From: Lachnospiraceae bacterium
GTDB lineage: Bacteria; Bacillota; Clostridia; Lachnospirales; Lachnospiraceae
Direction: 5' to 3'
NCBI GenBank assembly: GCA_028693705.1
Contig: JAQUUX010000034.1
Location: 1-35,049, forward strand
Length of the DNA: 35,049 nucleotides
The notes beneath the pieces were generated by a model. That model searched no databases, was not told the DNA's origin, and saw nothing but the letters and a program-made list of their open reading frames with translations. Made by a program: the position numbers and the translations under genes. Of this stretch, positions 9,084 to 17,523 are shown piece by piece (the stretch's first letter is position 1; each line of letters opens with the position of its first letter).

Positions 9084-10361
9084 ATGCAGAATTACAAATG
9101 GAAAAATGCAGTAACAGGGGCATTGAAAGGGATTGCCTTACTGTTGGCATTGAATGCAATTTTTTATTTTTTTATGGTTTTTATTTTTTCCATTTCCAGA
9201 GACGGAAAGCTGGGAGAGAAAATTATTCTCCATGCCGGAGAGTCTCTTTATACATGGGAAGATGAAGATAAATTTCCTATCTTTAAGGATGGAAAGAGCT
9301 ATTGGAATGATCTTGGATCTGATATGATTTGGGCCAATATAGCAGTTACCACAACAGGAAATGCTTTTCAAGATGCGGCCATACTTCCTTTCAAGGCTGT
9401 GTATTATGAAGGAGACCAGGAAGGGACTTATGTAAACTTAATACAGTCATTATATTTCCCGGATGATCCTGAGACTAACACACCTACCTATTCCAGATAC
9501 TGGATGTTAATGGCAGGAGTACTAAAATTGTTATTTATATTCTGGCAGATCAGAGAGATACGATATATTTTCTATTTCTCCATTTTAGGTCTGTTGGTAT
9601 ATGTGACTTATAAAATCGATCATATCCTGGGATGGAAAGGGGTATTGCCTTTCACGGTGGCTGCCGCTTCGAGAGTCTGGCTGATGCACTCTATCTGTGT
9701 CAGTACCATGCCGGACATTTTGATAACGTTGGTAACAATGATAGTTATTCTGCATTTTTACCAAAAGGAGTATTATCCGAATATGCAGAGATATATTTTT
9801 CTGGTAACCGGCGCATTTTCTTTTGCACTGGGTCCATTGGTTGCTCCCCTTTTAACATTGGGCATTCCGCTGGTATTAAATATCCTGCTGTTACGCCAGA
9901 AAGATAAGGATGTTAACGCCTGGATTAGTACCATATTGAACAGTGCAATCTGGGTATTTGGATATATGGGAACACTTTTACTGAAACAGTCTATAGCTCA
10001 TGCATTCCACGCAATAGGAGATGGTGCCGGGCAGGCAATCATGTATATAGGGGAAGATATGGGATTTATGGATCGTATCAATCGCCTTGGATACTGTTTT
10101 ATGGGACTTTTACAGCCTGTAAATGTAAAAGGTCCTTTTTTGGCATTGATAATTCTGGCTTTGGTCGTTATGATGGTTAAAAAGGGTTTTAACAAGTGTG
10201 ACAGCAGTCTGTTACTTTTCTTTGTGGCGATGTATCCTGTTATATGGGTATTTGTAATAGCCAGACATTCACAGCATTATTTTGCTGCAAATATTATGAG
10301 TATTTTCGTGTATGCCATTTTAAGTATTCTGGCATATTCGGTAAATGATAAAAGTGCTTAG
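9084..10361 (+). CDS. Polytopic membrane protein, unknown function (possibly GT-C-like)
   Basis: A 425-residue protein with about ten hydrophobic segments. The first (about 12-33) is followed by a soluble loop of about 100 residues containing several Asp and Glu (YTWEDEDKFPIF, YWNDLGSDMIWAN), predicted to lie outside the membrane. The remaining helices are close together. A large first outside loop with acidic residues is typical of GT-C glycosyltransferases, but no diagnostic motif is clear to me, so this is a shape-based guess. The ribosome binding site is a G-rich AGAGGGGG. Its stop codon (TAG, 10359-10361) overlaps the AGGAG used by glnS. Confidence 0.8.
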   Translation: MQNYKWKNAVTGALKGIALLLALNAIFYFFMVFIFSISRDGKLGEKIILHAGESLYTWEDEDKFPIFKDGKSYWNDLGSDMIWANIAVTTTGNAFQDAAILPFKAVYYEGDQEGTYVNLIQSLYFPDDPETNTPTYSRYWMLMAGVLKLLFIFWQIREIRYIFYFSILGLLVYVTYKIDHILGWKGVLPFTVAAASRVWLMHSICVSTMPDILITLVTMIVILHFYQKEYYPNMQRYIFLVTGAFSFALGPLVAPLLTLGIPLVLNILLLRQKDKDVNAWISTILNSAIWVFGYMGTLLLKQSIAHAFHAIGDGAGQAIMYIGEDMGFMDRINRLGYCFMGLLQPVNVKGPFLALIILALVVMMVKKGFNKCDSSLLLFFVAMYPVIWVFVIARHSQHYFAANIMSIFVYAILSILAYSVNDKSA

Positions 10362-10374
10362 GAGATTATGAAAA

Positions 10375-12069
10375 ATGAGTAATGAAGAAATCAAAGAGAA
10401 TGAAATCGAAAACGAAGAAGTCGTTTCCAAGAATTTCATTGAGCAGATTATAGAGAAGGATCTGGCAGAAGGCTTTTATGATGCTGTTCATACCAGATTT
10501 CCGCCGGAACCTAATGGTTATCTGCATATCGGACATGCCAAGAGTATTTTATTAAATTATGGACTGGCGCAGGAATATAATGGTAAGTTTAATCTTCGTT
10601 TTGATGATACCAACCCTACAAAGGAAAAAAATGAATTTGTAGAGTCTATTAAGGCTGATGTAAATTGGCTGGGAGCAGAATTTGAAGACAGACTTTTCTT
10701 TGCTTCTGATTATTTCGACCAGATGTATGAGGCTGCTGTAAAGCTGATCAAAAAGGGAAAAGCTTATGTATCTGAATTAACAGCTGATCAGATGAGAGAA
10801 TACCGTGGTACTTTAACAGAACCGGGTAAAGAAGATCCTAATAGAAACCGCAGTGTGGAAGAAAATCTGCAGTTATTTGAAGATATGAAGAATGGTAAAT
10901 ATGAGGATGGTTCCATGACACTTCGTGCGAAGATCGATGTAACCTCTCCTAATATCAATATGCGTGATCCTATTATTTATCGTGTGGCACATATGACGCA
11001 CCATAATACAGGCGATAAATGGTGTATTTATCCGATGTATGATTTTGCTCATCCCATTGAGGATGCAATAGAGGGAATCACACATTCTATTTGTACATTG
11101 GAATTTGAAGACCACAGACCGCTATACAACTGGGTTGTAACAGAGTTGGAGTATCCTCATCCGCCAAAACAGATTGAGTTCGCAAAGCTGTATCTGACTA
11201 ATGTGGTAACCGGCAAGCGTTATATTAAGAAATTAGTAGAACAGGGAATCGTTGATGGCTGGGATGATCCGAGACTGGTATCCATTGCAGCGCTTAGAAG
11301 ACGTGGATTTACTCCGGATTCTCTTAAGAAATTTGTGGAATTATGTGGTGTTTCCAAAGCAAACTCTTCTACGGATTATGCTATGTTAGAGTATTGTATC
11401 AGGGAAGATCTGAAACTGAAACGTGCCAGGGTCATGGCAGTACTGGATCCGATTAAGCTGGTAATTGATAATTATCCGGAAGGGCAGACAGAGATGTTAG
11501 CTGCTCCAAACAACCTGGAAAATGAATCTTTGGGCGAACGCCAGGTTCCATTTGGAAGGGAATTATATATCGAGCGGGACGATTTTATGGAGGAACATCC
11601 AAGAAAGTATTTCCGTATGTTCCCGGGAAATGAAGTTCGTCTGATGAATGCTTATTTTGTAACATGTACCGGTTTTGAAAAGGATGCAGATGGCAAGGTA
11701 ACTACAGTACATTGTACTTACGATCCGGAGACCAAATGCGGCACAGGTTTTACCGGCAGAAAGGTAAAGGGAACCATTCATTGGGTACCTGCTGTTACAG
11801 CTGTAAAAGCGGAAGTAAGATTGTATGAGAATATTATTGATGAAGAAAAGGGTGTCTATAATGAGGACGGTAGTTTGAATTTAAATCCTAATTCTCTTAC
11901 CATTTTAAAAGATTGTTATGTGGAACCATCTCTCCAGACAGCACAGGCAGGTGAGAGCTTCCAGTTTGTAAGACAGGGATATTTCTGTGTGGATAGCAAG
12001 GATTCTACACCGGAAGCACTGGTATTTAATCGTATTGTTTCTTTAAAGAGTTCATTTACTATCAAATAA
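10375..12069 (+). CDS. glnS: Glutaminyl-tRNA synthetase
   Basis: Charges tRNA-Gln with glutamine. At 564 residues it has the normal bacterial length. The class I HIGH motif appears in [15 protein letters not shown] (His51-Ile-Gly-His54), followed by [13 protein letters not shown], as in GlnRS rather than GluRS. The downstream GWDDPR and RRRGFTP segments and the C-terminal beta-barrel region are intact. At the KMSKS position the sequence reads VTGKR (Lys281, Arg282), instead of the MSKRK seen in E. coli GlnRS. Many Firmicutes lack GlnRS and use GatCAB, so its presence marks a direct route here. It has no T-box leader: only 13 bp separate it from the upstream gene. Confidence 0.95.
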   Translation: MSNEEIKENEIENEEVVSKNFIEQIIEKDLAEGFYDAVHTRFPPEPNGYLHIGHAKSILLNYGLAQEYNGKFNLRFDDTNPTKEKNEFVESIKADVNWLGAEFEDRLFFASDYFDQMYEAAVKLIKKGKAYVSELTADQMREYRGTLTEPGKEDPNRNRSVEENLQLFEDMKNGKYEDGSMTLRAKIDVTSPNINMRDPIIYRVAHMTHHNTGDKWCIYPMYDFAHPIEDAIEGITHSICTLEFEDHRPLYNWVVTELEYPHPPKQIEFAKLYLTNVVTGKRYIKKLVEQGIVDGWDDPRLVSIAALRRRGFTPDSLKKFVELCGVSKANSSTDYAMLEYCIREDLKLKRARVMAVLDPIKLVIDNYPEGQTEMLAAPNNLENESLGERQVPFGRELYIERDDFMEEHPRKYFRMFPGNEVRLMNAYFVTCTGFEKDADGKVTTVHCTYDPETKCGTGFTGRKVKGTIHWVPAVTAVKAEVRLYENIIDEEKGVYNEDGSLNLNPNSLTILKDCYVEPSLQTAQAGESFQFVRQGYFCVDSKDSTPEALVFNRIVSLKSSFTIK

Positions 12070-12122
12070 GATAAAGACAGTATGCAGAAGTCATAGCAAA
12101 TGAGAAAAACAGGAGGTCATAT

Positions 12123-12986
12123 ATGGCTGGTTTATTATCAGGATTAGGAGATCTGGGACTTGGCAATCTGGAGGATATGAATTTATTCGAAGAAGCCGAA
12201 TCTGAAAAGAAGGCTGCCGAAGAGGTGGCACCTAAGGTGCCGGTAGTACAGGAAACGGATTTCCTATATGATAAAACATATGAGTGCCCGGTTTGTGGAA
12301 AAGAATTTAAGAATAAGACTGTGAAGGTTGGAAAAGCCAAACTGAGTGGTACAGATATGGATCTCAGACCTAAGTATGAGCAGATTGATCTGTTGAAATA
12401 TGATGTAATCATGTGTCCTCACTGTGGTTATGCTGCACTTAGCAGGTATTTTAAATTTATTACGGAAACCCAGGGGAAAATGGTAAAAAAGACCATATCC
12501 GAGCGCTTTAAACCAAAGAATCTGAACAAGGATATCTATGAGTATGAAGATGCTCTGGAACGGTATAAGATGGCGCTGGCTAATGCTATTGTAAAACAGG
12601 CAAAACCAAGCGAGAAAGCTTATATCTGCCTAAAAACAGCCTGGCTGCTAAGAGGAAAAGCAGAACATTTAGATGCCAAAGCGGCAGATTATGCCCAGAA
12701 GAAAAAAGAATGTGAAGCAGAAGAAAATGAATTTCTGAAAAAAGCTTTGGAAGGATTCTTAAGTGCCAGACAAACCGAAAGTTTCCCGATGTGTGGTATG
12801 GATGAATCCACAGTGGATTATTTGATTGCAGTAATGGCTGTGAAATTTGGGCAACTGGAAATTGCAACTAAGCTGGTGGCTCAGATATTGTCCTCATCAA
12901 CGACCAATCCACGAATGAAAGATCGGGCAAGAGATTTAAAGAATAAGATTATTGAAGTCGTAAAAGCAAAAACCGGGAAAAAGTGA
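12123..12986 (+). CDS. DUF2225-type zinc-ribbon protein
   Basis: A 287-residue protein with two CxxC pairs, Cys55/Cys58 (ECPVCGKEF) and Cys98/Cys101 (MCPHCGY), that would bind one zinc ion. The rest is a helical, charged region with TPR-like spacing (about 135-280). This matches the DUF2225 family common in Firmicutes, whose role is unknown. The N-terminal 45 residues are acidic and probably disordered. The ribosome binding site is a strong AGGAGG. It ends 6 bp before the MocR-type regulator gene, so the two are probably co-transcribed. Confidence 0.85.
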   Translation: MAGLLSGLGDLGLGNLEDMNLFEEAESEKKAAEEVAPKVPVVQETDFLYDKTYECPVCGKEFKNKTVKVGKAKLSGTDMDLRPKYEQIDLLKYDVIMCPHCGYAALSRYFKFITETQGKMVKKTISERFKPKNLNKDIYEYEDALERYKMALANAIVKQAKPSEKAYICLKTAWLLRGKAEHLDAKAADYAQKKKECEAEENEFLKKALEGFLSARQTESFPMCGMDESTVDYLIAVMAVKFGQLEIATKLVAQILSSSTTNPRMKDRARDLKNKIIEVVKAKTGKK

Positions 12987-12992
12987 TCAGAT

Positions 12993-14420
12993 ATGAACGA
13001 GTTAACGATTAAGCTGTCCACGGGTGAAGGTGAACGCCTTTACGAACAGATTTATCAGCATATCAAAAAAGAAATTCAGGCAGGGAAGTTTCTCCAGGGG
13101 GAGAAGCTTCCCTCAACGCGTTCTTTGGCAGAACAGTTGCTGGTATCCAGGACGACTATAGATATGGCATATGATCAGCTGTTGTCAGAGGGATACATAG
13201 AAGCTAGGCCGTACAGGGGGTATTTTGTCTGTAGACTGGAGGACTTGTTTCAGCTGCAGGAAAATAAGTGGCAGGAGACAAAAGAAAGGAATGCAACGGA
13301 TCAAAAGGTGAAAGAGTCGATATTGTATGACTTTTCTCCCACGGCAGTGGATATGGAACTGTTTCCTTTTGCTACCTGGCGTAAGATTACCAGAAGTATC
13401 CTGAGTGATGCCAGCAGCGGCTTATTTTCCCTTGGAGAACCACAGGGCGATTATGATCTTCGAACGACTATAGTCCGTTATTTGCATGCTTCCAGAGGGG
13501 TAAACTGTGAACCGGAACAATTGGTAATCGGCGCGGGAAATGATTATCTACTGATGCTGTTGGAAAAGATTTTTGAAAAGAAGCAGATTGTAGCAATGGA
13601 GAATCCAACTTATATCCGTGCTTACCGTATTTTTCAGTCCTTTGGATATCATGTGGAGGCATTGCCGGTGGATCGAGGTGGTATCAAGATGGAAAGTCTT
13701 GAAGAATGTGACGCAGACATAGCTTATATTATGCCGTCACATCAGTATCCGACAGGACGTGTCATGCCGATAGGCAGACGAATGGAATTGCTTAGATGGG
13801 CAGCAGGAAAAAGTGACAGGTATCTGATAGAAGATGATTATGATTCAGAACTGCGATTTAAAGGGAAGCCGATTCCATCCCTCCAGGCTTCAGATACAAC
13901 GGGAAAGGTTATCTACATAGGAACCTTTTCAAAGTCCATCGCACCGGCAATTCGTATCAGTTTCATGGTGCTGCCCAAACAGCTGTTAGAGCGGTATCAT
14001 AAAAACTGCTATTTTTATTCCTCTACTGTGTCCAGAATAGATCAGTCCATTTTAAATGAATTTATCAGTGGCGGCTATTTTGAACGGTATTTGAATAAGA
14101 TGCGAAAATTTTATCGCTGCAAGCATGATTGTTTATTAGAAGAATTAAAGCCTTTCAGAAAAAACTTTAAAATATCCGGAGAGGATGCCGGACTGCATGT
14201 GATCCTGTCGGATAAAACAGGCAGACGAACGGAAGAGGAGCTGCTTGCCGGTGCCAGGACAGAGAACATCAGGTTATATGGCATGTCTGAGACATTGGTG
14301 GAAAACAGTGGGAAGGAAAAAGACCAGGCGCAGGTCATCTTGGGATTTGGAAGTTTATCTGAAGAACAGATCCAAAGCGGAATAAGAGCATTGAAAAAAG
14401 CCTGGGCACAATGGCTGTGA
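12993..14420 (+). CDS. MocR-family regulator (GntR helix-turn-helix fused to PLP aminotransferase fold)
   Basis: A 475-residue protein. The N-terminal GntR winged helix (about 10-80) has YEQIYQHIKKEIQAG, LPSTRSLAEQLLVSRTT and the wing YRGYFV. A fold-type I aminotransferase domain follows, with YLIEDDYDSE and the PLP-lysine segment GTFSKSIAP (Lys314). MocR proteins sense PLP or its adducts and regulate vitamin B6, GABA or amino-acid genes, often the divergent neighbour. Here no divergent metabolic gene is present, so the target is unknown. The start has no strong ribosome binding site, consistent with translational coupling to the gene 6 bp upstream. The last codons lie inside a terminator hairpin. 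Confidence 0.93.
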   Translation: MNELTIKLSTGEGERLYEQIYQHIKKEIQAGKFLQGEKLPSTRSLAEQLLVSRTTIDMAYDQLLSEGYIEARPYRGYFVCRLEDLFQLQENKWQETKERNATDQKVKESILYDFSPTAVDMELFPFATWRKITRSILSDASSGLFSLGEPQGDYDLRTTIVRYLHASRGVNCEPEQLVIGAGNDYLLMLLEKIFEKKQIVAMENPTYIRAYRIFQSFGYHVEALPVDRGGIKMESLEECDADIAYIMPSHQYPTGRVMPIGRRMELLRWAAGKSDRYLIEDDYDSELRFKGKPIPSLQASDTTGKVIYIGTFSKSIAPAIRISFMVLPKQLLERYHKNCYFYSSTVSRIDQSILNEFISGGYFERYLNKMRKFYRCKHDCLLEELKPFRKNFKISGEDAGLHVILSDKTGRRTEEELLAGARTENIRLYGMSETLVENSGKEKDQAQVILGFGSLSEEQIQSGIRALKKAWAQWL

Positions 14421-14429
14421 CCAGGCTTT
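14397..14429 (-). terminator. Terminator of the convergent acidic protein gene, inside the MocR gene end
   Basis: AAAGCCTGG (14397-14405) and CCAGGCTTT (14421-14429) are perfect complements. The stem continues as CACA/TGTG after one mismatch and closes on ATGGC. On the minus strand it is followed by TTTTTT, a full intrinsic terminator. On the plus strand only TTTAAC follows, so termination there would be weaker. Confidence 0.85.
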
Positions 14430-14449
14430 AACAAACAGTTACAATTACT

Positions 14450-14917
14450 TTATTCTTTTGGAAGTTCTGCTTCCGGTGCAGTTGTTTCTTCTGAGGGAGT
14501 ATTCTCCTCAGGAGTATCCATTTCTGCATCCCCGTCGAAATCTTTTAAAATTTCCGGATCATCTTCATCATCAAAGAAGTCCTCTACCTTTTTACCGGCC
14601 TGCATCACAACAGGACCTAAAGTGTCTTCTACCTTTTTGCCGGCCTGCTTCATAACAGGGCCTACTTTTTCGCTTACTTTGTTGAAAGTGTCTTCTACTT
14701 TCTTTTCCATGGAATTTAAATCCAGAGAAACATAGCTACGTCTGGCTGTCTGTGGAACAGCCTCGTCATCCAGATCTTCTGTGAAATCATCAAAGTCATC
14801 ATCCTCATATTCAGAGGAAGCCGGAGCAGCATCTTTATTATGCAGATAATAATAAGTAGCAGCAGCTACACCTGCTACTGTTGTCAGGAATACAAATTTA
14901 CCAAATTTTTTTGCCAT
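14450..14917 (-). CDS. Membrane-anchored acidic protein with internal repeats
   Basis: A 155-residue protein of unknown function. A hydrophobic helix (about 8-25) follows a short basic N-terminus (MAKKFGK), giving a predicted inside-anchored or outside-facing single-pass protein. Residues 30-55 are very acidic. The middle holds a KKVED/GPVMxQAGK amphipathic repeat of 15 residues, twice, preceded by a partial copy. The C-terminus is rich in Glu, Thr and Pro. The layout recalls YtxH-like stress proteins, but the match is only by shape. The ribosome binding site GAAAGGAG is good. The gene is the only one on the minus strand in this window. Confidence 0.8.
   Translation of the reverse strand: MAKKFGKFVFLTTVAGVAAATYYYLHNKDAAPASSEYEDDDFDDFTEDLDDEAVPQTARRSYVSLDLNSMEKKVEDTFNKVSEKVGPVMKQAGKKVEDTLGPVVMQAGKKVEDFFDDEDDPEILKDFDGDAEMDTPEENTPSEETTAPEAELPKE
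14583..14672 (-). repeat. Two 45-bp tandem repeats within the acidic protein gene
   Basis: The 45-bp units 14583-14627 and 14628-14672 match closely over their first 38 bases and encode the 15-residue amphipathic repeat. A third, weaker partial copy (TCTTCTACTTTCTTTTCC) starts near 14690. Confidence 0.8.
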
Positions 14918-14952
14918 GTGGAACTCCTTTCGAAATCCTTTGTTGTGTATTT

Positions 14953-14981
14953 ATCTTAATACTATTTTGTGAAAATGAAAA
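14953..14981 (-). promoter_or_regulatory. Possible promoter of the acidic protein gene
   Basis: Reading the minus strand, TTTTCA (plus 976-981) and TAAGAT (plus 953-958) are 17 bp apart, upstream of the GAAAGGAG ribosome binding site. Each box matches consensus at four of six positions, so this is tentative. Confidence 0.35.
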
Positions 14982-15034
14982 GAGAATATGTGTAAAAATT
15001 AAAAACTAAAATGAGTTTTGGTATTTTTGTCATA

Positions 15035-15063
15035 TTGAAATGAAGTGACTGCTATGCTATATT
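15035..15063 (+). promoter_or_regulatory. Promoter of the TetR-family gene
   Basis: TTGAAA (15035-15040) and TATATT (15058-15063) are 17 bp apart. The predicted start of transcription is near 15070, just before the dyad at 15074. Confidence 0.6.
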
Positions 15064-15073
15064 TAGTATCGAC

Positions 15074-15084
15074 TGACAAAGTCA
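15074..15084 (+). promoter_or_regulatory. Dyad between the promoter and start codon of the TetR-family gene
   Basis: TGAC-AAA-GTCA lies at about +5 to +15 relative to the predicted start, before the CAGGAG ribosome binding site. Position and symmetry fit an autorepression operator, as is common for TetR-family regulators. This is inferred. Confidence 0.4.
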
Positions 15085-15103
15085 ATCAAACAGGAGTGCA
15101 TAA

Positions 15104-15709
15104 ATGAACGATAAATTTTTTGATCTGAAAAAAGAAAAACAGGACCGTATGATCAATGGTGCATTGAAGGTATTTGCACAAAATGGTTATAAAAGAGCCA
15201 GCACAGATGAAATTGTGGCAGAGGCAGGCATCAGTAAGGGACTTCTGTTTCATTATTTTGTAAGTAAGCTTGGTTTATATAGTTTTGTATATGAATACAG
15301 TGTGAGATATATGCTGCTGGAATTGTCTACTTTTATAGATAAACAGGAATCTAATTATTTTACATTGACCGGTCAGAGACAAAAAGCGGTCTGCCAGGTA
15401 TTGAAAAATTATCCTTATATGAAAATGTTCCTGGATCGTGCGCAGACAGAGGATGTGTTTGAAGCACTAGAGGCTGTGGAAGATCAGAAAAACCTGCTTC
15501 AGGAGAAAAAACTGGCGTTTACGGAACAGGCAGATTTTAATAATTTCAGGCCGGAAGCCGATCCTGTGAAGATCTGTCAGATTGTGGATTTTACCATGCA
15601 TGCGCTGATGGAAAAGCAGTTTGTAGAGGGAACCTTTCAGCCGGACATGCTATTTGCAGAGACCGGTGAGTATTTAAAGATGATGGCTGAACTGGTTTTA
15701 CAGAAATAA
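15104..15709 (+). CDS. TetR-family transcriptional regulator
   Basis: A 201-residue protein. The N-terminal helix-turn-helix is typical of TetR regulators: INGALKVFAQNGYKRAST, DEIVAEAGISKGLLFHYF (about 17-50). The rest is the helical ligand-binding domain, which is variable and does not reveal the ligand. The 93-bp gap to the next membrane protein gene contains a separate promoter, so that gene may be the target, but no shared operator is obvious. The start is supported by CAGGAG seven bases upstream. Confidence 0.93.
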   Translation: MNDKFFDLKKEKQDRMINGALKVFAQNGYKRASTDEIVAEAGISKGLLFHYFVSKLGLYSFVYEYSVRYMLLELSTFIDKQESNYFTLTGQRQKAVCQVLKNYPYMKMFLDRAQTEDVFEALEAVEDQKNLLQEKKLAFTEQADFNNFRPEADPVKICQIVDFTMHALMEKQFVEGTFQPDMLFAETGEYLKMMAELVLQK

Positions 15710-15718
15710 AATTAAAGG

Positions 15719-15747
15719 TTCATTTTTAGAAAACAACGTGATAGAAT
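15719..15747 (+). promoter_or_regulatory. Extended -10 promoter for the large membrane protein gene
   Basis: TAGAAT (15742-15747) is preceded by TGA (extended -10) and lies 17 bp after a weak TTCATT -35 (15719-15724). Confidence 0.45.
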
Positions 15748-15801
15748 GATACCTAATGAAAAGCGTTACAAAAAAGTGAAATAAAGCAGGAGTATTTATA
15801 T

Positions 15802-17439
15802 ATGAAGCTATCAGGAAAATGCGATCTGAAGAAATTAGGAAAAGATACCTGGAAAGCTGGTTTAAAGAACTGGTTTTCCATAGGTTTAGTTCTTATTTTC
15901 TTTCTACAGATGGCATTTTTGATTTATATGAATCTGTTTGCTTCTGATAAGATTTTAAATTTTGATGGTTCCAATTTGATGCTCCATGGCGTGGAAATGT
16001 GGAAAAATAAAGCGATTCTGATCCCAGGATGGGTAGAGACCACGACACTGGAACTGGACACAGCAGCGTTACTTGCAATTCCCTTTTATGGAATAACAGG
16101 AAATGTTTTAATATCCTATGGTCTTTCCAATCTGGTATTTGTACTCATCTATATTCTCGTTATTTCCGATATTTTAAAAAATACAGGTCATTCCTTTACT
16201 ACGACGGTTCTGGCAATGGATCTGGTATGGATTCCTTATTGTGTGGGCATGATTGATTATTATAACATGCTCTTTTTTCAAGGGTCTCAATATGGCATTA
16301 AGGTGCTGATTCCATTACTCATCCTGGATCTTTTGCTATGTAAAAAAGAAAGGCAAAAGAGCGTAAAAACCATACTGCTTTTGGGTCTTTTATGTGTGCT
16401 GGTATTTGTAAGCGGTCTTTCCAGCGGAATCTATGTACTGTTTAGTATCGTTGCACCGGTTATATGCGTGATGGTACTGGATATTTTACTGGATAACGGA
16501 TTTGTAAAATATCATAAGTATCATATTCTGATGACAGCGCTTACTGTTGTGGCAGCAGGAGCCGGATATGCGGCAAATGTTTTACTTGGAATCAGTGCTC
16601 ACGGAAATAACATGATGCTGACCAATTATCAGGAGATGCACAGCAATGTGGCAGCAGTGCTGTTGTCGATATTCCAGGTGCTGGGTGCGTTACCGGCGGA
16701 GAGTACTCCGGTTTTGTCAGCCACGGGTATAGTATATATTTTAAAAGTAATTCTGGTGCTTGCTCTGGTGGTAACTTTTATCATTCATTTGAAAAAGGTG
16801 TTTGAGCGGACAGAAGAGATTTCTTACGGAAAATATGTGGCAGTTTTATGTTTATGGAATGTATTTGTATTCATTTTTTCAGAGACGAGATATAGCCTGG
16901 AAAATGTAATTATCGAAAATAGGTATTATCTTATTGTGCTTATACCGCTAATGTTACTTCTTGCCATGCAGGTGGAAAACTGGCTGGGCCAGGTACAGAA
17001 GGCATTCCGGGTTGTACTGTCACTGGCTGTTTTCGGAGGCACACTTTTACTGGCACTTGGATGTGATGGTCTGACAATGAAACAGTTTGACGCGAATTCA
17101 TTTCATATCAAGGATATTGTCGCATTTGTAAATAATATGGATATAGATGTGGATTCCGTTATATTAATGCACGAACCGGATACCCAGGGTATTTACAGGC
17201 TATTGGATGCTGATCACAAATACAGCGCCTACGATACAGAAGCCGGTCATTTGGTAGTATATGATTATTACAAAGATTATGTCAACCAATTAGGGGACAG
17301 TAATATTATCCTGTTGTACAATTGGGAAAAACCGGAGGATTTTTTGCCGGAGGAGATTAGCAGTACCTATACCATGATCGGAGAAGTAGACTGGTTCAAT
17401 ATCTACTATTCAGACAGTAATCAATTTAGTAGTAACTGA
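15802..17439 (+). CDS. Large polytopic membrane protein, unknown function (GT-C-like layout)
   Basis: A 545-residue protein with about ten to eleven hydrophobic helices from about residue 27 to 430, then a soluble C-terminal region of about 115 residues. After the first helix comes a short outside loop with an Asp (LNFDGSNLMLHG). This loop and the helix count resemble GT-C glycosyltransferases or mannosyltransferase-type proteins. I see no decisive motif, so the activity remains a guess. The ribosome binding site is CAGGAG. The C-terminal region contains many Asp and Tyr (DADHKYSAYDTEAGH, YDYYKDY) and is predicted to face outside. It is not an obvious relative of the membrane protein at 9084. 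Confidence 0.8.
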   Translation: MKLSGKCDLKKLGKDTWKAGLKNWFSIGLVLIFFLQMAFLIYMNLFASDKILNFDGSNLMLHGVEMWKNKAILIPGWVETTTLELDTAALLAIPFYGITGNVLISYGLSNLVFVLIYILVISDILKNTGHSFTTTVLAMDLVWIPYCVGMIDYYNMLFFQGSQYGIKVLIPLLILDLLLCKKERQKSVKTILLLGLLCVLVFVSGLSSGIYVLFSIVAPVICVMVLDILLDNGFVKYHKYHILMTALTVVAAGAGYAANVLLGISAHGNNMMLTNYQEMHSNVAAVLLSIFQVLGALPAESTPVLSATGIVYILKVILVLALVVTFIIHLKKVFERTEEISYGKYVAVLCLWNVFVFIFSETRYSLENVIIENRYYLIVLIPLMLLLAMQVENWLGQVQKAFRVVLSLAVFGGTLLLALGCDGLTMKQFDANSFHIKDIVAFVNNMDIDVDSVILMHEPDTQGIYRLLDADHKYSAYDTEAGHLVVYDYYKDYVNQLGDSNIILLYNWEKPEDFLPEEISSTYTMIGEVDWFNIYYSDSNQFSSN

Positions 17440-17487
17440 TAGGCATTGACTATCCTGAAAGTAACAGGAAGTTTTAACTATCAGTTA
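17433..17487 (+). promoter_or_regulatory. Nested inverted repeat ahead of the NCS2 permease gene
   Basis: TAACTGATAG (17433-17442) is perfectly complementary to CTATCAGTTA (17478-17487), a 10-bp outer stem. Inside it, TCCTG (17453-17457) pairs with CAGGA (17465-17469). The right arm also holds its own dyad TTAACT-ATC-AGTTAA (17475-17488 region). It overlaps the stop codon of the upstream gene and lies about 36 bp before the permease start. It could be a folded leader or an operator. I see no PyrR-type conserved sequence. Confidence 0.5.
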
Positions 17488-17523
17488 ACATAAAATTTCT
17501 TATACCTAGGAGGAAGTAAGATT

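Noticed and set aside
10362-10374. T-box leader for glnS
   Set aside because: Only 13 bp separate glnS from the upstream gene, so there is no room for a T-box.
14458-14655. Plus-strand reading frame opposite the acidic protein gene
   Set aside because: It is a shadow of the repeats on the other strand, has no ribosome binding site and no recognisable protein features.
17440-17523. PyrR-type attenuator before the permease gene
   Set aside because: The conserved PyrR-binding loop sequence is absent and no terminator with a T-run lies in the leader.
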